64,000 nucleotides of DNA, from positions 74,775,278-74,839,277 of the forward strand of contig JBOZIK010000001.1 of the NCBI GenBank assembly GCA_051453625.1. Direction: 5' to 3'. The stretch is from Welwitschia mirabilis. Lineage: Eukaryota; Gnetophyta; Gnetopsida; Welwitschiales. Positions 12,761 through 24,800 of this stretch are shown piece after piece (position 1 is the stretch's first letter; the number at the start of each line of letters is the position of its first letter). A program made the translations under genes and the position numbers. The notes beneath the pieces were generated by a model. That model was not told the origin of the DNA, did not search any database, and worked only from the letters and a program-made list of their open reading frames with translations.

Positions 12761-14298
12761 TGTCTTAGACTTTAACTATAAAATAATATAATTTTTCCTA
12801 AAGATTAGCTAATAGCATCATATGGTTAAGTATTATCTTCATATACAAATGACTTATATACACTATCAGTTAAATTATAAAACGATGGATGTAACTATAT
12901 CATTAGATATTAGTGATTTTTTTATTATCTAGAGTCCAATCATAATATGGCCTTTTACTAACTAATCTTTTATTATCTTTATGATGTTAAAAGTGGACAT
13001 TATGGATTGGCATTATAGCTAAGAAGGTGGCTTTTTTCCTTTTAGAAAATGCTAAATCCTAATGTTGTGATTTCCTTCTATATGTTTTTGCACTTGACTT
13101 ATGTTAAATTCTTAATCCTACTACCTTGTAAATTGTTTTTCTAATAGAAATCTTATGCTTGAAAATTTCTTAGAATTTTTCTTACAAGGTTTTTAGTATA
13201 AGAAAAAAAAGTCTTTAGATTGATGGCATATTTTGTCTCATGAGTTAAAGTGCTTGTGTTTATAATTAAATATTTTGGCATTAGAATAAGGCTACTCTCC
13301 CTTTCCCCTCCACTCTCTCACTCTTATTTTAAAAATATCTAGATAATGTTTATGTGAATAACATCTTAACTTCTTATAAGCACATGAAAGCTTCCTTACA
13401 CTTGTAAACGATCTTGAGGAATAAAAAAATCTATGGTCTAATTATTGATGTTTAGCTTTATAGATCTTTGGTAAGATACTTATATTTGATGTACTTTGAC
13501 ATTCTTATAATTTGCTCACAACTAAGTTGGCATCATTTATTACCCCTATCAAATAACCCTACCCATTAATGTACATTCACCTGAAGCATGCTTATCTTAA
13601 TGTCATCTTATACCTTAGGTGATAGTCTAAAACTAATGTCTTCCTGTGTAACAATAATTATATTGACCTAGAAATGGTTATGAAATTCGTAAGAGATAAT
13701 AAGGTCAATAAAACTTTTGGTAGTTTCCTCTTATCAAGTAATGTTAGTGTTGTTCTTAGTCTGATATATTTCTCTTATTCCTTAAAGTTAGCTTGGATAT
13801 CATCGAAAACTAATATGCCTAAATAATATGACATATGACAAAGTACCTTTTATAAAATTTCATCTTAGCAAGGTATGAAAAGGCAACAAAGGTAAATTTA
13901 ATCGAATTATGGATAATACAAGAGTATGAGAGAAATGACATGACAATTTGAAGAAGGAAACCCTTGTATTAGATTGACATATTATTCTACGAATTCTATA
14001 AATCCTATATGATTTTCAATTCTCTTGTTGTATATCCTCTATGATCCTCATGAATTTATTGTGTCTTCTATTACTCTACTATTACCTTAATTTGAACATG
14101 GTTTATTTATTAGTTGTGTGGTCCATAACCCTTTTTTCACATACTTGCATGTCTTATGTTTTAAATCTCTTTTTCTTGTACTTCATAGATTGAATTGAAT
14201 GCATGTATCTTGTAGTTATGTGTATGTTAAAGTTTGCTTATAACTCATAGTCTATTACCTTCATCTATGTGAGTCTTTTAAGAGTTTTTTATGTTTAA
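12761..14298. repeat. Non-coding repeat R2, copy 1
   Basis: It matches 14399-15918 end to end with scattered substitutions and small indels. There is no readable ORF, PBS or terminal motif. It stops exactly at the gap at 14299. Confidence 0.7.
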
Positions 14299-14398
14299 NN
14301 NNNNNNNNNNNNNNNNNNNNNNNNNNNNNNNNNNNNNNNNNNNNNNNNNNNNNNNNNNNNNNNNNNNNNNNNNNNNNNNNNNNNNNNNNNNNNNNNNN
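14299..14398. other. Assembly gap (100 N) between overlapping copies
   Basis: The suffix 12761-14298 equals the prefix 14399-15918, as at the gaps at 1817, 6890, 30950, 45867 and 49966. Confidence 0.9.
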
Positions 14399-15918
14399 TG
14401 TCTTAGAATTTAACTATAAGATAATATAATTCTACCTAAAATTAGCTAATAGAATCATATGGTTAAGCATTATCTTCATATACAAATGAATTATACAAAC
14501 TATCAGTTAAATTACAGAACCATGGGTGTAACTTTATCATTAGATATTAGTGATTTTTTTATCAAATCCAATCATAATATGGCCTTTTACTAACTAATAT
14601 TTTATTATCTTTATGACTATTAAGGATGGTAAAAGTGGACATTACTGATTGGTATTAGATCTAAGATGGTGGCTTTTCTTATTTTAGAAAAATCTAATTC
14701 CTGATGTTGTGATGTCCTTCTTTATGTTTTTCTCCTTGACTTATGTTAAATGCTTAATACTACTACCTTGTAAATTTTTTTGCTAATAGAAATCTTATTC
14801 TTGAAAATTTATTAGAATTTTTCTTACTGGGTTTTTGGTATAAGAGAAAAATAGTCTTTAGATTGATGGAATATTCTCTCTCATGAGTTAAAGTGCTTGT
14901 GTTTACAATTAAATATTTTGGCATTAGAATAAGACTACTCTCCCTTCCCTCTCCACTATCTCATTCTTATTTTAAAAATATCTAGATAATGTTTATGTAA
15001 ATACCATCTTAACTTCTTATAAGCACATGAAAGCTTCCTTACACTTGTAAAAGATCTTAAGGAATAAAAAATTCTATGGTTTAATTATTGATGTTTACCT
15101 TTATAGATCTTTGGTAAGATACTTATATTTGATGTACTTTGACATCCTTATAATTTACTCACAACTAAGTCAAAATCATTCATTACCCATATCACATAAC
15201 CTTACCCATTAATGTGCATTCACCTGGAGCATGTTTATCTTAATGTCATCTTGTACCTTAGGTGATAGTCTCACATTAATGTCTTCTTATGTAACAATAA
15301 TTATATTCACCTAGAAGTGGTTATGAAATTCGTAAGAGATAATAAGTTCAATAAAATGTTTGGTAGTTCCATCTTATCAAGTAATGTTAGTGTTGTGCTT
15401 AGGCTAAGATATTTCTCTTATTCCTTAAAGTTAGCTTGGACATCATCGAAACTTAGTGTTCCTAAATAATATATCATATGATAAAGTACCTTTTGTAAAA
15501 TTTCATCTTAGCAAGGTATGAAAAGGCAACGAAGGTAAATTTAATCAAATTATGCATCATATAAAAGTATGAGAGAAATGGCATGGCAATTTGAAGAAGG
15601 AAACCCTTATATTAGATTGAAAATCCTATATGATTTTCGATTCTATTGTTGTATATCCTTCATGATCCTCATGAATTTCTTGTATCTTCTATTACTTTAC
15701 TATTACCTTCATTTCAACATGATTCATTTGTTAGTTGTGTGGTCCATAACCCATTTTTTACATACTTGCATGTCTTATGTTTTAAATATCTTTTCTTATA
15801 TTTCATAGCTTGAACTGAATGCATGTATCTTATAGTTATGTGTATCTTAAAGTTTGCTTATAACTCATAGTCTATTACCTTCACCTGTGTGAGTCCTTTA
15901 AGAGTCTGTTATGTCTAA
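14399..15918. repeat. Non-coding repeat R2, copy 2
   Basis: Second copy of 12761-14298. It begins directly after the gap with tgtcttaga. No gene was recognised; the short open frame at 15569-15808 is not shared as a conserved frame. Confidence 0.7.
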
Positions 15919-17280
15919 GTTTTTTTGATTATCTTGTGAAAGCCTTATGAATCTTGTCATTAAATACTATCTTAAGTCTCTCTAGACTAGTCATTTTATT
16001 ACTCTTGCACCTCTTTATATTCAAATAAAATTCTTTTTTATAAGCTCTTTTGATTATTGGAATCTGTCTTATTATCCCAACAAGTTGAAACTTGTTATGA
16101 TTTTTTGTAAACCCAAAATAAACTAGACTTAATTAATCTAATTTTTTTCTTGCATTTGGTACAAGATACATTCCATATTTGACCTGGCTATCATACATCT
16201 CTTATGGCTTACACTTACTATTCCTATACTACCAATGGATGCATCACTTACCTTGCATTACAAAAATAGTTAATGAAGTATCTTGATTTCTTAACCTTAA
16301 AACTTTTAAATTACTAATATAATCTTTTGGATTGTATCGTAAATCATGAATCTTGAAGTCAAAAAGTGGTGAGGTAAAAATATATTAATAAATAAACTAA
16401 TAAGTGAATTCATTTCAAGTTGAGCATAAATATTCGTGGTGTAAGACATGTACAAGTCCTAATCTTACATCCAACTTTTTGATTCTATATTGCCATATCC
16501 TACAAATAAAAAGGAATTAAAGAGTGTAGAAAGCATGGAATCTAAGTAGGAGAGGACCACTAGAATTCATGACTAAATTTCATTAAAGTCACTTTAAGTA
16601 TTACCTTAATAGGCTATGAGGAAAGAAGAAGAAATATTTAAGTGCAACAAATCATATTATAGATAGCAAACCTCTATTTGGGGGGAAAAAATGGATATTT
16701 AGAATTGAATCATATTATGATAGTTATGATGACATAGTTATTCTAATTCTTATACTCCTATATGTTTAAGGACACTCTTATTTTCTAAACCTAATTCTTG
16801 GAATCTTGAGACTTCTAAAGGTGTTTGTTTATCTCCAACTAATTGAAACCTTGTCATGAACTTTGGCTATAGTTGAAAGAGCACTTACCTTACCTATTTC
16901 TAATTTTGTACTTCTACATGTTTCAAAACATGTTAAATCTTGCATAATATTATGCATCTTTCATGACTTAAACATGTTATTCTTATATCAATATGTCCTC
17001 ATGTTTTTATTTCTTATTGAAGGGACTATAAATGCATCTGAACTCCTTACTCCTTAAAACCTACCTTTTTGTTAATGATTTAGTCTTTATGTATCTTGAT
17101 CTTGTAGTGGAATTAGAAGTTACTTCAACATTAAGATTAAAAATTAATCAAGTTATTTAAAAGGTTAAATAAAAAGATAATTAAGTAACATGAAAGTTAA
17201 TGTATGAGATCTTGTAACAAAAGCACAAAAAACTAATAGTAAGTTTCTAAGAGAAAACCCCTTAAGGGGAAAAGATTTGT
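15919..17280. other. AT-rich DNA, nothing recognised
   Basis: No ORF with family resemblance, no RNA gene and no clear repeat boundary. A purine run gggggg-aaaaaa at about 16680-16691 resembles a polypurine tract but has no LTR start that can be confirmed beside it. Confidence 0.4.
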
Positions 17281-17720
17281 CACATCCAAAATTTTCCTAA
17301 GCTAGTAAACCTTGTTAGTTAATTTAGATAAATGATCTAATGCTATAAATTTAATAATAAGGATAAGTCTAGTTCCAAAGTGTATAAAAATAATAATATG
17401 TGAAATAAAATTAATAGTTAGAATAAGTATTTGCATGATTGATTATCTTAGACATATTTAGAAGATAAATTTATAGTTTTCAGTTAATTGAATGATAGAT
17501 TGACTTGACTACAAATTTTAATGTTGCTTATGCATAAGATTGTTACATGAAAAGTGAATAGTTAAATGGTCTTAGAGTATATTATCTTTCTAGATGGATT
17601 AAAGCTTTAGTTTATTTTAAAATTAATTCTAATTATGCATGACTTTCTGTTTAATGCAGTTAACACCAGACTTCTTGATGCATGTTAGATTTTTGTAACT
17701 ATAGCTTAAAATTAATTCTT
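17281..17720. repeat. Diverged third copy of repeat R1 (fragment)
   Basis: The stretch from 'aagctagtaaaccttgttag' onward follows the order of 2730-3180: same tracts, a 'tgttgcttatgcataagattgttacatgaaaa'-like segment split by substitutions, and 'cttgatgcatgttagatttt'. It ends at the 100-N gap at 17721, and no continuation is seen on the other side. Confidence 0.6.
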
Positions 17721-17820
17721 NNNNNNNNNNNNNNNNNNNNNNNNNNNNNNNNNNNNNNNNNNNNNNNNNNNNNNNNNNNNNNNNNNNNNNNNNNNNNNNN
17801 NNNNNNNNNNNNNNNNNNNN
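17721..17820. other. Assembly gap (100 N), unrelated flanks
   Basis: The left flank is repeat R1 and the right flank is the integrase end of element C. Unlike six other gaps, the flanks are not copies of each other. Confidence 0.9.
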
Positions 17821-17875
17821 GGTTGCTCATATATTTTCAACCTTTATCCATTAACTTTCTGAATTTCTTTAGTGG

Positions 17876-18990
17876 CTAGATCAAAAACCTCAATAGAGCC
17901 ATTACAATGTACTTTTTTAATAAGGTAAGAACTAATAATTTTAAGGTCAACTTGTTATGTAACAGATGCACTCTTATATTGCATAACAAGACTAGTTGAT
18001 AAAGTTCAAAGTTCTTATGAATTAACTTTTTATCATGCTTGAACTTACTTTGGGCTTTGTCAATAAGTTGATGATGAATAGATTGAGGTAGTTTTTCATC
18101 GAAATGATCCAATTGAGATAAATGAGTTTTAAGATTTTCTTCTAAATCTACAAAATTAGGTTGATGTATAGAATGATAAGAATTATAACAAACATCAATA
18201 GGTAAAACATAGACTTTACTGTATATAAGTTTATAAGGTGAGAAACCAATTGAATTATACTAAGTAGTAAGGTAACCCCAAAGAACATCATTCAATTTAA
18301 GAGCTCATGAAATTTTATTGGTAAAGATTAAGTTTTTGAAGCATTTTTAAATTTCTCTATTAGAATTTTTACCTTATCCATTAGTTTGAGGATGGTAAGC
18401 ATAAGCTACATGATGTTCTATGCCAATGGATAAAAGACATTTTCTAAAAATATGGTTAATAAAGTGAGTTCGTTAATCACAAATGATTATTCAAGGAAAA
18501 CCAAAGTATCAAAAAATTTGAGTTCTAACAAAGTTACAAATGGTTTGGGAATCTTTGAAGGCATAAGAAGTACTTCAACCCATTTAATCACATAATCCAT
18601 AGCCATTAAGATGTAATTTTTGTCTTTAAAAGGTGGTTTGATTAGGCCTATAAAATTGATTCCATAATAGTCAAAATATTTACACTTAATAATAGGTTTT
18701 AGAGACATTTCCTATGATTGTAAAAATCTACCAGAATACTAACATGCATTGCACCTTCTAGCATACTCAAAAGAGTCCTAAAAAGAGTAGGCCAATATAG
18801 TCCAAAGTGAAGGATTTTATTGCTATCTTTTAAACACTAAAATGTCCACCACAAACACCACCATTATAAAGGTGAATGATGTCAAGTTTTTTTCATTTTG
18901 GTATACATTTCCTCATGATTTGATTCTTACATCTATGATAAATATAGGACACTATCCACTTATAGTTACCTATCCTATGAAATAAAATAT
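17876..18990 (-). pseudogene. Element C integrase (zinc finger, core, C-terminal part)
   Basis: In minus-strand order: a HLYNGGVCGGHFSV stretch and a RCNAC box of the HHCC zinc finger (about 18740-18990), the rve core at 18487-18708 with CKYFDYYGINFIGLIKPPF and YILMAMDYVIKWVEVL, and the C-terminal region at 17876-18112 with FDEKLPQSIHHQLI and KFKHDKKLIHKNFELYQLVL. Integrase joins element DNA to the chromosome. In the core the first catalytic Asp position (G-I-D-F in relatives) reads GINF, so it is lost. The open pieces are separated by stops. Confidence 0.85.
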
Positions 18991-19094
18991 TTTCTTTGAC
19001 TGTGATTTCACTTTTGTAGTGTTTTCAAAGTGACAAGATAGTTAATAATATCCACATATCATGGAGGAAAATTAGTAGAAGATATAGTAAATAA

Positions 19095-19469
19095 TTATTC
19101 ATTTGAAAAATAATCATTAATAGGAAGATCATCAGAAGAAGAAGTAAGAGATGATAAGTGATCTGCCACATTGTTATGTTTTCTTGCCTTATCTATGATG
19201 GTAAGATTAAATTCTTGCATTAAGAGAATCCATCTAATCAACCTAGAACTAGAATATTTCTTAGTTATCAAGTATTTAATTATTTCATAATCTATGTATA
19301 CATTTGTATAAAAGCCTAAAAGATAATTTCTAAGATTATTGAGGCAAAATATTATAGTTAACATTTCTCTATTAGTAGTTGAATAGTTTGCTTGAGATTT
19401 CGATAATGTTTTACTATGATAAGACATGACTTTAAATTCATTTTTATATTTTTTTCCAGAGAACCCCAC
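19095..19469 (-). pseudogene. Element C RNase H domain
   Basis: An open stretch of 124 residues carries the Athila/Tat-type RNase H: GFSGKKYKNEFKVMSYHSKT, then the NREML acidic region, VYIDYEIIKYLI with the second acidic residue, RLIRWILLMQEFNLTIIDK and NNVADHLSSL with the last aspartate. RNase H removes the RNA strand of the RNA:DNA hybrid. It is the longest undisturbed coding remnant in the window and lies in the expected place between RT and integrase. The first catalytic Asp (the DAS box) has become an Asn (CNAS) just upstream, outside the open stretch. Confidence 0.88.
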
Positions 19470-20143
19470 CTACAACAAAATTACTAGCATTGCACATTAA
19501 CTAGCATTACACATTAACTAAAAATCTTTTTACTTATCAGGTCCTATTACGATAGGTCCATAAGAGAATTTATGTTTGAGTTTATTAAAAGAAAGCTAGA
19601 AAGAAGTATTATAATCAAAGTTGGCTTCTTTTTCTAGTAATGAATGTAGGGGTTTATACATTTTAGCATGATCCTATATGAAATTCCAATAAAAATCACA
19701 ATGTTCAAGAAAAGATTAGAGTTTCTTAACATTGGTTAGAGGAGTTAAGTATTAAATGATACCAACCTTTTCAAGGTACGTCTTAATTCCTCTTTTAGAA
19801 ATGTGGTGGCCTAGAATAATTTCACTTTCAAGTAAGAATAAAATATTTTCCTAACTAAAGTGAAAACCACATTCTATGCATTTATCAAGGACATTTTATA
19901 ATCTTTTTAAGGTTTGATCAAAGGTTTTTCCAAAGATAGAAAAGTCATCCATAAAGATTTCTATTGAATCCTCTTACATGTTTGAAAAGATTCCCATCAT
20001 AGCATGTTAAAAAGTTTGAGGAGTTTTACATAATCCAAAAGGCATTCATCTAAAAGCAAATTTCTTTAAAAGAAAAGTAAAATTTGTTTTGGCTTGGTCT
20101 TCACTAGCTATGCAGACTTGATTATAATCGTTGTATCCATCTA
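19470..20143 (-). pseudogene. Element C reverse transcriptase (FMDD)
   Basis: The minus strand reads LDGYNDYNQVCIASEDQAKT near the gap, then MPFGLCKTPQTF, a stop, HAMMGIFSNM, and EIFMDDFSIFGKTFD. The catalytic FMDD is encoded by 19945-19956. The thumb follows as SFLEHCDFYWNFI and KPLHSLLEKEANFDYN. This is the enzyme that copies element RNA to DNA inside the virus-like particle. Both catalytic aspartates of the FMDD box are present, but at least three in-frame stops interrupt the domain. The N-terminal fingers are lost in the gap at 20144. Confidence 0.85.
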
Positions 20144-20243
20144 NNNNNNNNNNNNNNNNNNNNNNNNNNNNNNNNNNNNNNNNNNNNNNNNNNNNNNNNN
20201 NNNNNNNNNNNNNNNNNNNNNNNNNNNNNNNNNNNNNNNNNNN
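20144..20243. other. Assembly gap (100 N), unrelated flanks
   Basis: It separates minus-strand RT of element C from plus-strand 3' internal DNA of the host Athila element. The flanks are not copies of each other. Confidence 0.9.
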
Positions 20244-20819
20244 GTTTATTGCTTTAAATTCTGAGATTTAATCAATTTGTTAAAATGTACTATGTTTTTC
20301 TTTTCCTCATTATTTTTAAGTTTTTCCTTGTTTTTTAGCCTTCTGAGTGTAGTTTTCATATAAATCATTTATCTTTTCATGCTCTTCAATTTGGTACTTA
20401 TAAATTTGATTTTTAATAAGTATTTTATGAGATATTTGAATTTGTATATTTTACGAGATAGAATTAGTTTTTTATCTTTAAAACATTTTTTAAAAAACCA
20501 TAAGCCAACATGTAGTGGTCCTTAAGGTAAACTGATCAATGCGATGAGATTTATGCTTCTATTAGATTATATTTTTGATTTAAGCACTTTTATTTTTTAC
20601 TTTCAATGAGGCCCACTTGATTTTTACTTTTGCATTTTTTTCATGTGATACGATATGTATTAATTCTTTTGAGGTAAAAAGATATATTTTCATAATTTTT
20701 ACACAAAAACTAATTTATGTGGTCAATTTAAGATTTACATAAGACATAATTTTGATGATTTTCACTTTATCTCTTGTAATGTATCTTACATTGTAATTAG
20801 TTAGGCCACATACATGATG

Positions 20820-21653
20820 AGCTAGACAGGTAGAGGCAGAGGTAGAGGCCAAAATATTAGAGTAGGAGGCACATCCACTAAGCCCACCTATGATTGAGTA
20901 TGTAGAGCTTATGCATCCATTACCTTGATAGGCTTGCTACATATTTATACAAACTTCTTTCATCCATATAGAGAGATATTTTAGATACTTTATGAATGGG
21001 ATAGAGTTCGAGGTAGATCCGCGATTGACTAAGCTATAGTTTAGATGGATTATAAAAGCACATTGAGTCTATTACACCTTTAAAACTAGAGATTTATATG
21101 ACATAATACACATTGACATGTGATTTAATGCTAGTGACTTCTTAATTGATATGATTATAACTACTATTCATGATCATGAGATATCCATTTCCATGAGCCA
21201 CATCACTATAGTTACTGAGCTATATGGCATCGTGAGCATCTATTCATTTAGTTAGTGGTACAGAGAAGCATCATGCTTATGTTATAGTATTAGATATATG
21301 TAGTTAATGTTATTAGTGATAGGTAAGTAGTTTTAGTGATGCATTTATTACTTGCCTATTTGATTATACATAGAATATTAATCCATAATATCAACCCTTT
21401 CTTTCACATCAGTCATATCATGATAGCCCATCTACAAATGCTAGTAGTGTTTAGACATGAAGAGAAAATGGATTTATTGACTTTTATTTGGAGGGACTAA
21501 AGATGATGATTGAGGTTTATTAGATATAGACTTTAGGATATTCATGCCTTCTCTTAGATATGTTTAGATGCTTTAGTATACCTAAGCCTATGGGATAGCA
21601 AAGACTTATAAATCTTCAAACATTAACTTGTTACCTATACGACATGAACATAT
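20820..21653 (+). pseudogene. Env-position ORF of host element, N-terminal part (unrecognised protein)
   Basis: Between pol and 3' LTR, the place where Athila elements carry an env-like ORF, a broken frame reads GRGRGRG near its start, then RYFRYFMNGIEFEVDPRL, FRWIIKAH, and DHEISISMSHI. The paralogous frame in element A (58,630-59,880) preserves RYFGDFMS, LRWITNAHDAYYTSNMREFY and RDHEIAILPS at equivalent places, so the similarity is at protein level. I do not recognise the family. A retrotransposon 'third ORF' is the likeliest reading. Several stops are present and the frame is cut by the CACTA insertion at 21654. Confidence 0.5.
21651..21653. other. Target-site duplication TAT, left copy of CACTA insertion
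   Basis: TAT directly precedes CACTA at 21654 and recurs at 62157-62159 directly after TAGTG. CACTA elements make 3-bp duplications. The uninterrupted paralog has a single TAT at 59471-59473. Confidence 0.75.
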
Positions 21654-21820
21654 CACTATTAAAAATATAGGTTTTTAAGGTGTTTATTTTAATAAACACC
21701 TTACTTATAGCAATTTTTTAATGTATTTATTTTTTAGCTATAGAAACATTTTTAAGGCATTTATTTAAGTTATCCCAATTCCTTTTAAGACATTTATTTA
21801 ATAAATGCCTTAAAAATATT
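21654..21820 (+). repeat. CACTA left terminus with subterminal palindromes
   Basis: The terminus CACTAT is followed by a 26-bp palindrome at 21677-21702 (arms AAGGTGTTTATT/AATAAACACCTT) and a second one at about 21783-21815 (TTTTAAGACATTTATT facing AATAAATGCCTTAAAA). In En/Spm these repeats bind the element-encoded TNPA-type protein; here that role is inferred from layout alone. Confidence 0.75.
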
Positions 21821-24800
21821 TCTTTATAAAATAATCCATTTCTTTTACTTTGCATATTTTATTTTTTTCTTTCACTTTGCATGATTCATATGATCTTTAC
21901 ATTGTTGTCCTAATGATCATGTGTTTGATCTTTAGTTAAATGCCCTAATGCTATGGCTTGGTGATGCACACACAGGCACATCTTACTTATTAAATAAAAA
22001 ATTGGTTGAATTTCATGGTAACTGTAGTTACCTATGATAAATGGTCTCAAGCCGTAAAGATGTTGGACATCTTACATCTTGCCTAAATGATTCTAAACTC
22101 TATGATGAATATCTTGTAAGAAATAAGCTTGAGAAACTTATGTAACATCACTAGTGTAATATTGTATGCAACATTATGTTTTGCCTTTATGTTAATCTTG
22201 TCCTCAATCTTAGCAATATGTATAATCCTTATCTCCATAAAGGCTAGTTGTGGATGTAGGTTAGGGCTTTCGGATTCACATTTTTAAATTTTTTTTAATT
22301 TCATTTTCTTCTCCATTTAACTTACTAGTTTTGAAGTATGATTGTAAGTTCTAGGATTTTAATTATATTTTCAAGTATTAGCAAATCATTAGTAATTGAA
22401 ACCAATCATAAATTGGCATTAACTTTTAGCCTTACATACTTTGAGAATTGAATGTTATCCTAAATTCCATTTCAAGTATGAGATGTGTGGAGTTAGGCAA
22501 TGTCACAAGAATGTTACTAAGCATGATTGAGATTGTTAAATTAATAGAGCTATTAACAATAGACATTACATATTATATCTGGTCGAGTACTGAGAGCATG
22601 ACCAAGATTAATGTAAAATGGCCCAAGGTGGATTAATATTCTTAGAAGCTTAGCATATCTTAACAATGAAAACATTATCCCTCACATCAAGGCATATTTT
22701 ATAAGTCTGAGAGTAAAAGCACTAATAACCACATGCTAGCTAAAAGGATAGAGACATGATTCGTGATTAATGTTTTTAATGATATTTATCATACTTATGC
22801 TTACTTTATTTGCCTTGGTTCAGTTAACTTAAGTAAATCTTTATTAGTTTTATTAATTTCTAAACTAGCATCACAAATAATAAGTAAGTAATAGAATTAA
22901 GACACATGATTAAGTAAATAACATTTATGTTGGTAGAGACTAGAAGAAAAGGGCTATTATATCATTTTTTTCAAATAACCTATAAACACTAAGGTAAGAT
23001 AACTACACAACAGACACACATGAACTGGGAACCTAGTTTAAATGAATTATGTAAGATCTACAACCTATAATGTTTAATAGTCTTATCAGTACACTGACTC
23101 ATAACATTACCTATTAAAATGAACTCACTTCTATGATGTAGATGATAAATAAAAAAAAGCTTGAAACATTACCTTCAATGCATAAAGAAAGCATATTGGA
23201 TTTTATGAATTTAGTTTTTAAGGTTTTGTATCATGTATACAATATTATGAGGGGGTAATGACCATGATTTGTAAAAGGAAAGGAAATGCTTTTGAGTGCC
23301 TGTGAGCGTGTCGCATCTCAGGAATGAAGGTAGAAGGTACTTTTTAAGTTTAACATCTTTTTCTTATATAAATATGATATTAACTCATTATTCTAGTCTT
23401 CTTGCTATTTTTTTAAATTTTAAGCTTCCTCTTGTACACTATGGGTATTGTGTACTATGAGGCTCAAATGTCATCTTGATGCTTTGAAATATCTTTAGGC
23501 TAATGTAAGTGAGAGATTCTAGCAGTAAATTTTCACACAATTCTTTCTTAAATGTGAATACATCTTAATAGGATCAAGGTCTATCAAGTAATGAGATAGA
23601 AGCTTAAATTCTAATAACAATTAATACTGCACACTTAACTACTACTATTTTTCATTGTTATTACACTATCTATAAATATTTATTAATATGAGGCATGAAC
23701 TTTTGGTTTTTAAGATAATGGAAAAATTTTTGTTGTGTATTTTTCTTTTTAATTTTCTATCATAAAAGGTAGAATATTCACATATCATTATTGATATATT
23801 TATTGTGTCATAAAGTATTATCTAAGTAGGCTAACCATAGACAACAATTTTTATTATATACCCAAGATTGGAATTACCTTAAGTAAATAATGGAAAAAGC
23901 TACACCTTTGAGATCTTTTTCTTAAAATTATTGGATAGGTTCTATAATCTCAACCTATCTCATCCATCCACACTAGTACTTAAACTCCAAATAATAGCAA
24001 AACTGTTTACTAGTGGTTATGGCTTTAGAGTTTCAAATAGCAAGATAGCATAGAACTCAACTTAACAGAAGTCCATATGGATCGTTGAGTGGACACATGT
24101 TTGAGAGATTGTCATCTTTAAAAAACCACAAAAGTTGGATCCTTACTGAATAGCACTATTCATCCACATATAACTCATTTTTTCTATTCATCATACCCTC
24201 CACATAAGAAATCATAATGAAATTAGATTAAAAAAATTATGCTAAGGATCACATATGTTCAAATTCCATACACATTATCCATTAAATGTGTTATGCTTGG
24301 ATGATTTCTTTGTATGTGTTGGTGTTTTAAGTATAATTTTAAGCTTTTAGTATGTATCATGGATATTGTATCCTATAGGGTTGGAATCCTTCCTTGACAA
24401 GAACCCCCTATAGATTAGAATATACATTTCTAGGCTATGTAAGTGAGAATACTAGATGATAATAAGTTATTAGTCTTAACATAAAATGTCTTTTTCTTAT
24501 GATAGTATGATATAAACTAATGATTCTAGTCTACTTGCTATTGTTTTAAGTAATAATTTCAAGTTTTATTTTATACACTATGGGTATTGTGTATTGTGGA
24601 ACTCAAATGTTATTTTCATGCTTTGAAATATCTTTAGGCTAATATAAGTGGGAGAGCCTAACTATAAAATTTTACATAATCATTTCTTAAATGTAAATAC
24701 ATCTTAATAGAATTAAAGCCTCTCTAGTAATGAGATAAAAGCTTGAAGTCCTTAATTAATGCTATGATAATAATCAATATTGTAGACTTAATTACTATTG

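Larger units (their letters stand above)
17821..20143 (-). mobile_element. Athila-like Ty3/gypsy pol fragment, element C
   Basis: This is a minus-strand polyprotein fragment bounded by two gaps. Reading 5' to 3' on the minus strand from 20143: RT palm, RT thumb, RNase H, integrase zinc finger, integrase core, integrase C-terminal region. This RT-RH-INT order is that of Ty3/gypsy. The phrases FMDDFS, SRLIRWILLMQEFNLTI.DK and NNVADHLSSL are Athila-type signatures. No LTR, gag or protease belongs to it in this window. Stops and frameshifts are frequent, so it is non-autonomous debris. Confidence 0.88.
20244..21653 (+). mobile_element. Host Athila-like element: 3' internal region, left half
   Basis: This plus-strand sequence matches the region between integrase and 3' LTR of element A (about 58,030-59,473), including the T-rich stretch ending 'tgtagtggtcctt' and the following reading frame. 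It ends at 21653 with TAT, directly followed by a CACTA terminus. The last 37 bases (21617-21653) align without indels to 59437-59473 (26 of 37 identical by hand). The matching continuation is at 62157 onward, so this is the left half of an element split by the CACTA insertion. Confidence 0.78.

Noticed and set aside
16679-16700. G-run/A-run followed by TGGATA, like a polypurine tract and LTR start
   Set aside because: No second LTR copy, no PBS and no pol domains can be connected to it.
21950-22140. Possible CACTA transposase remnant
   Set aside because: A few short readable stretches exist, but none shows TNPD/TNP2 motifs that I can name. It is not claimed.
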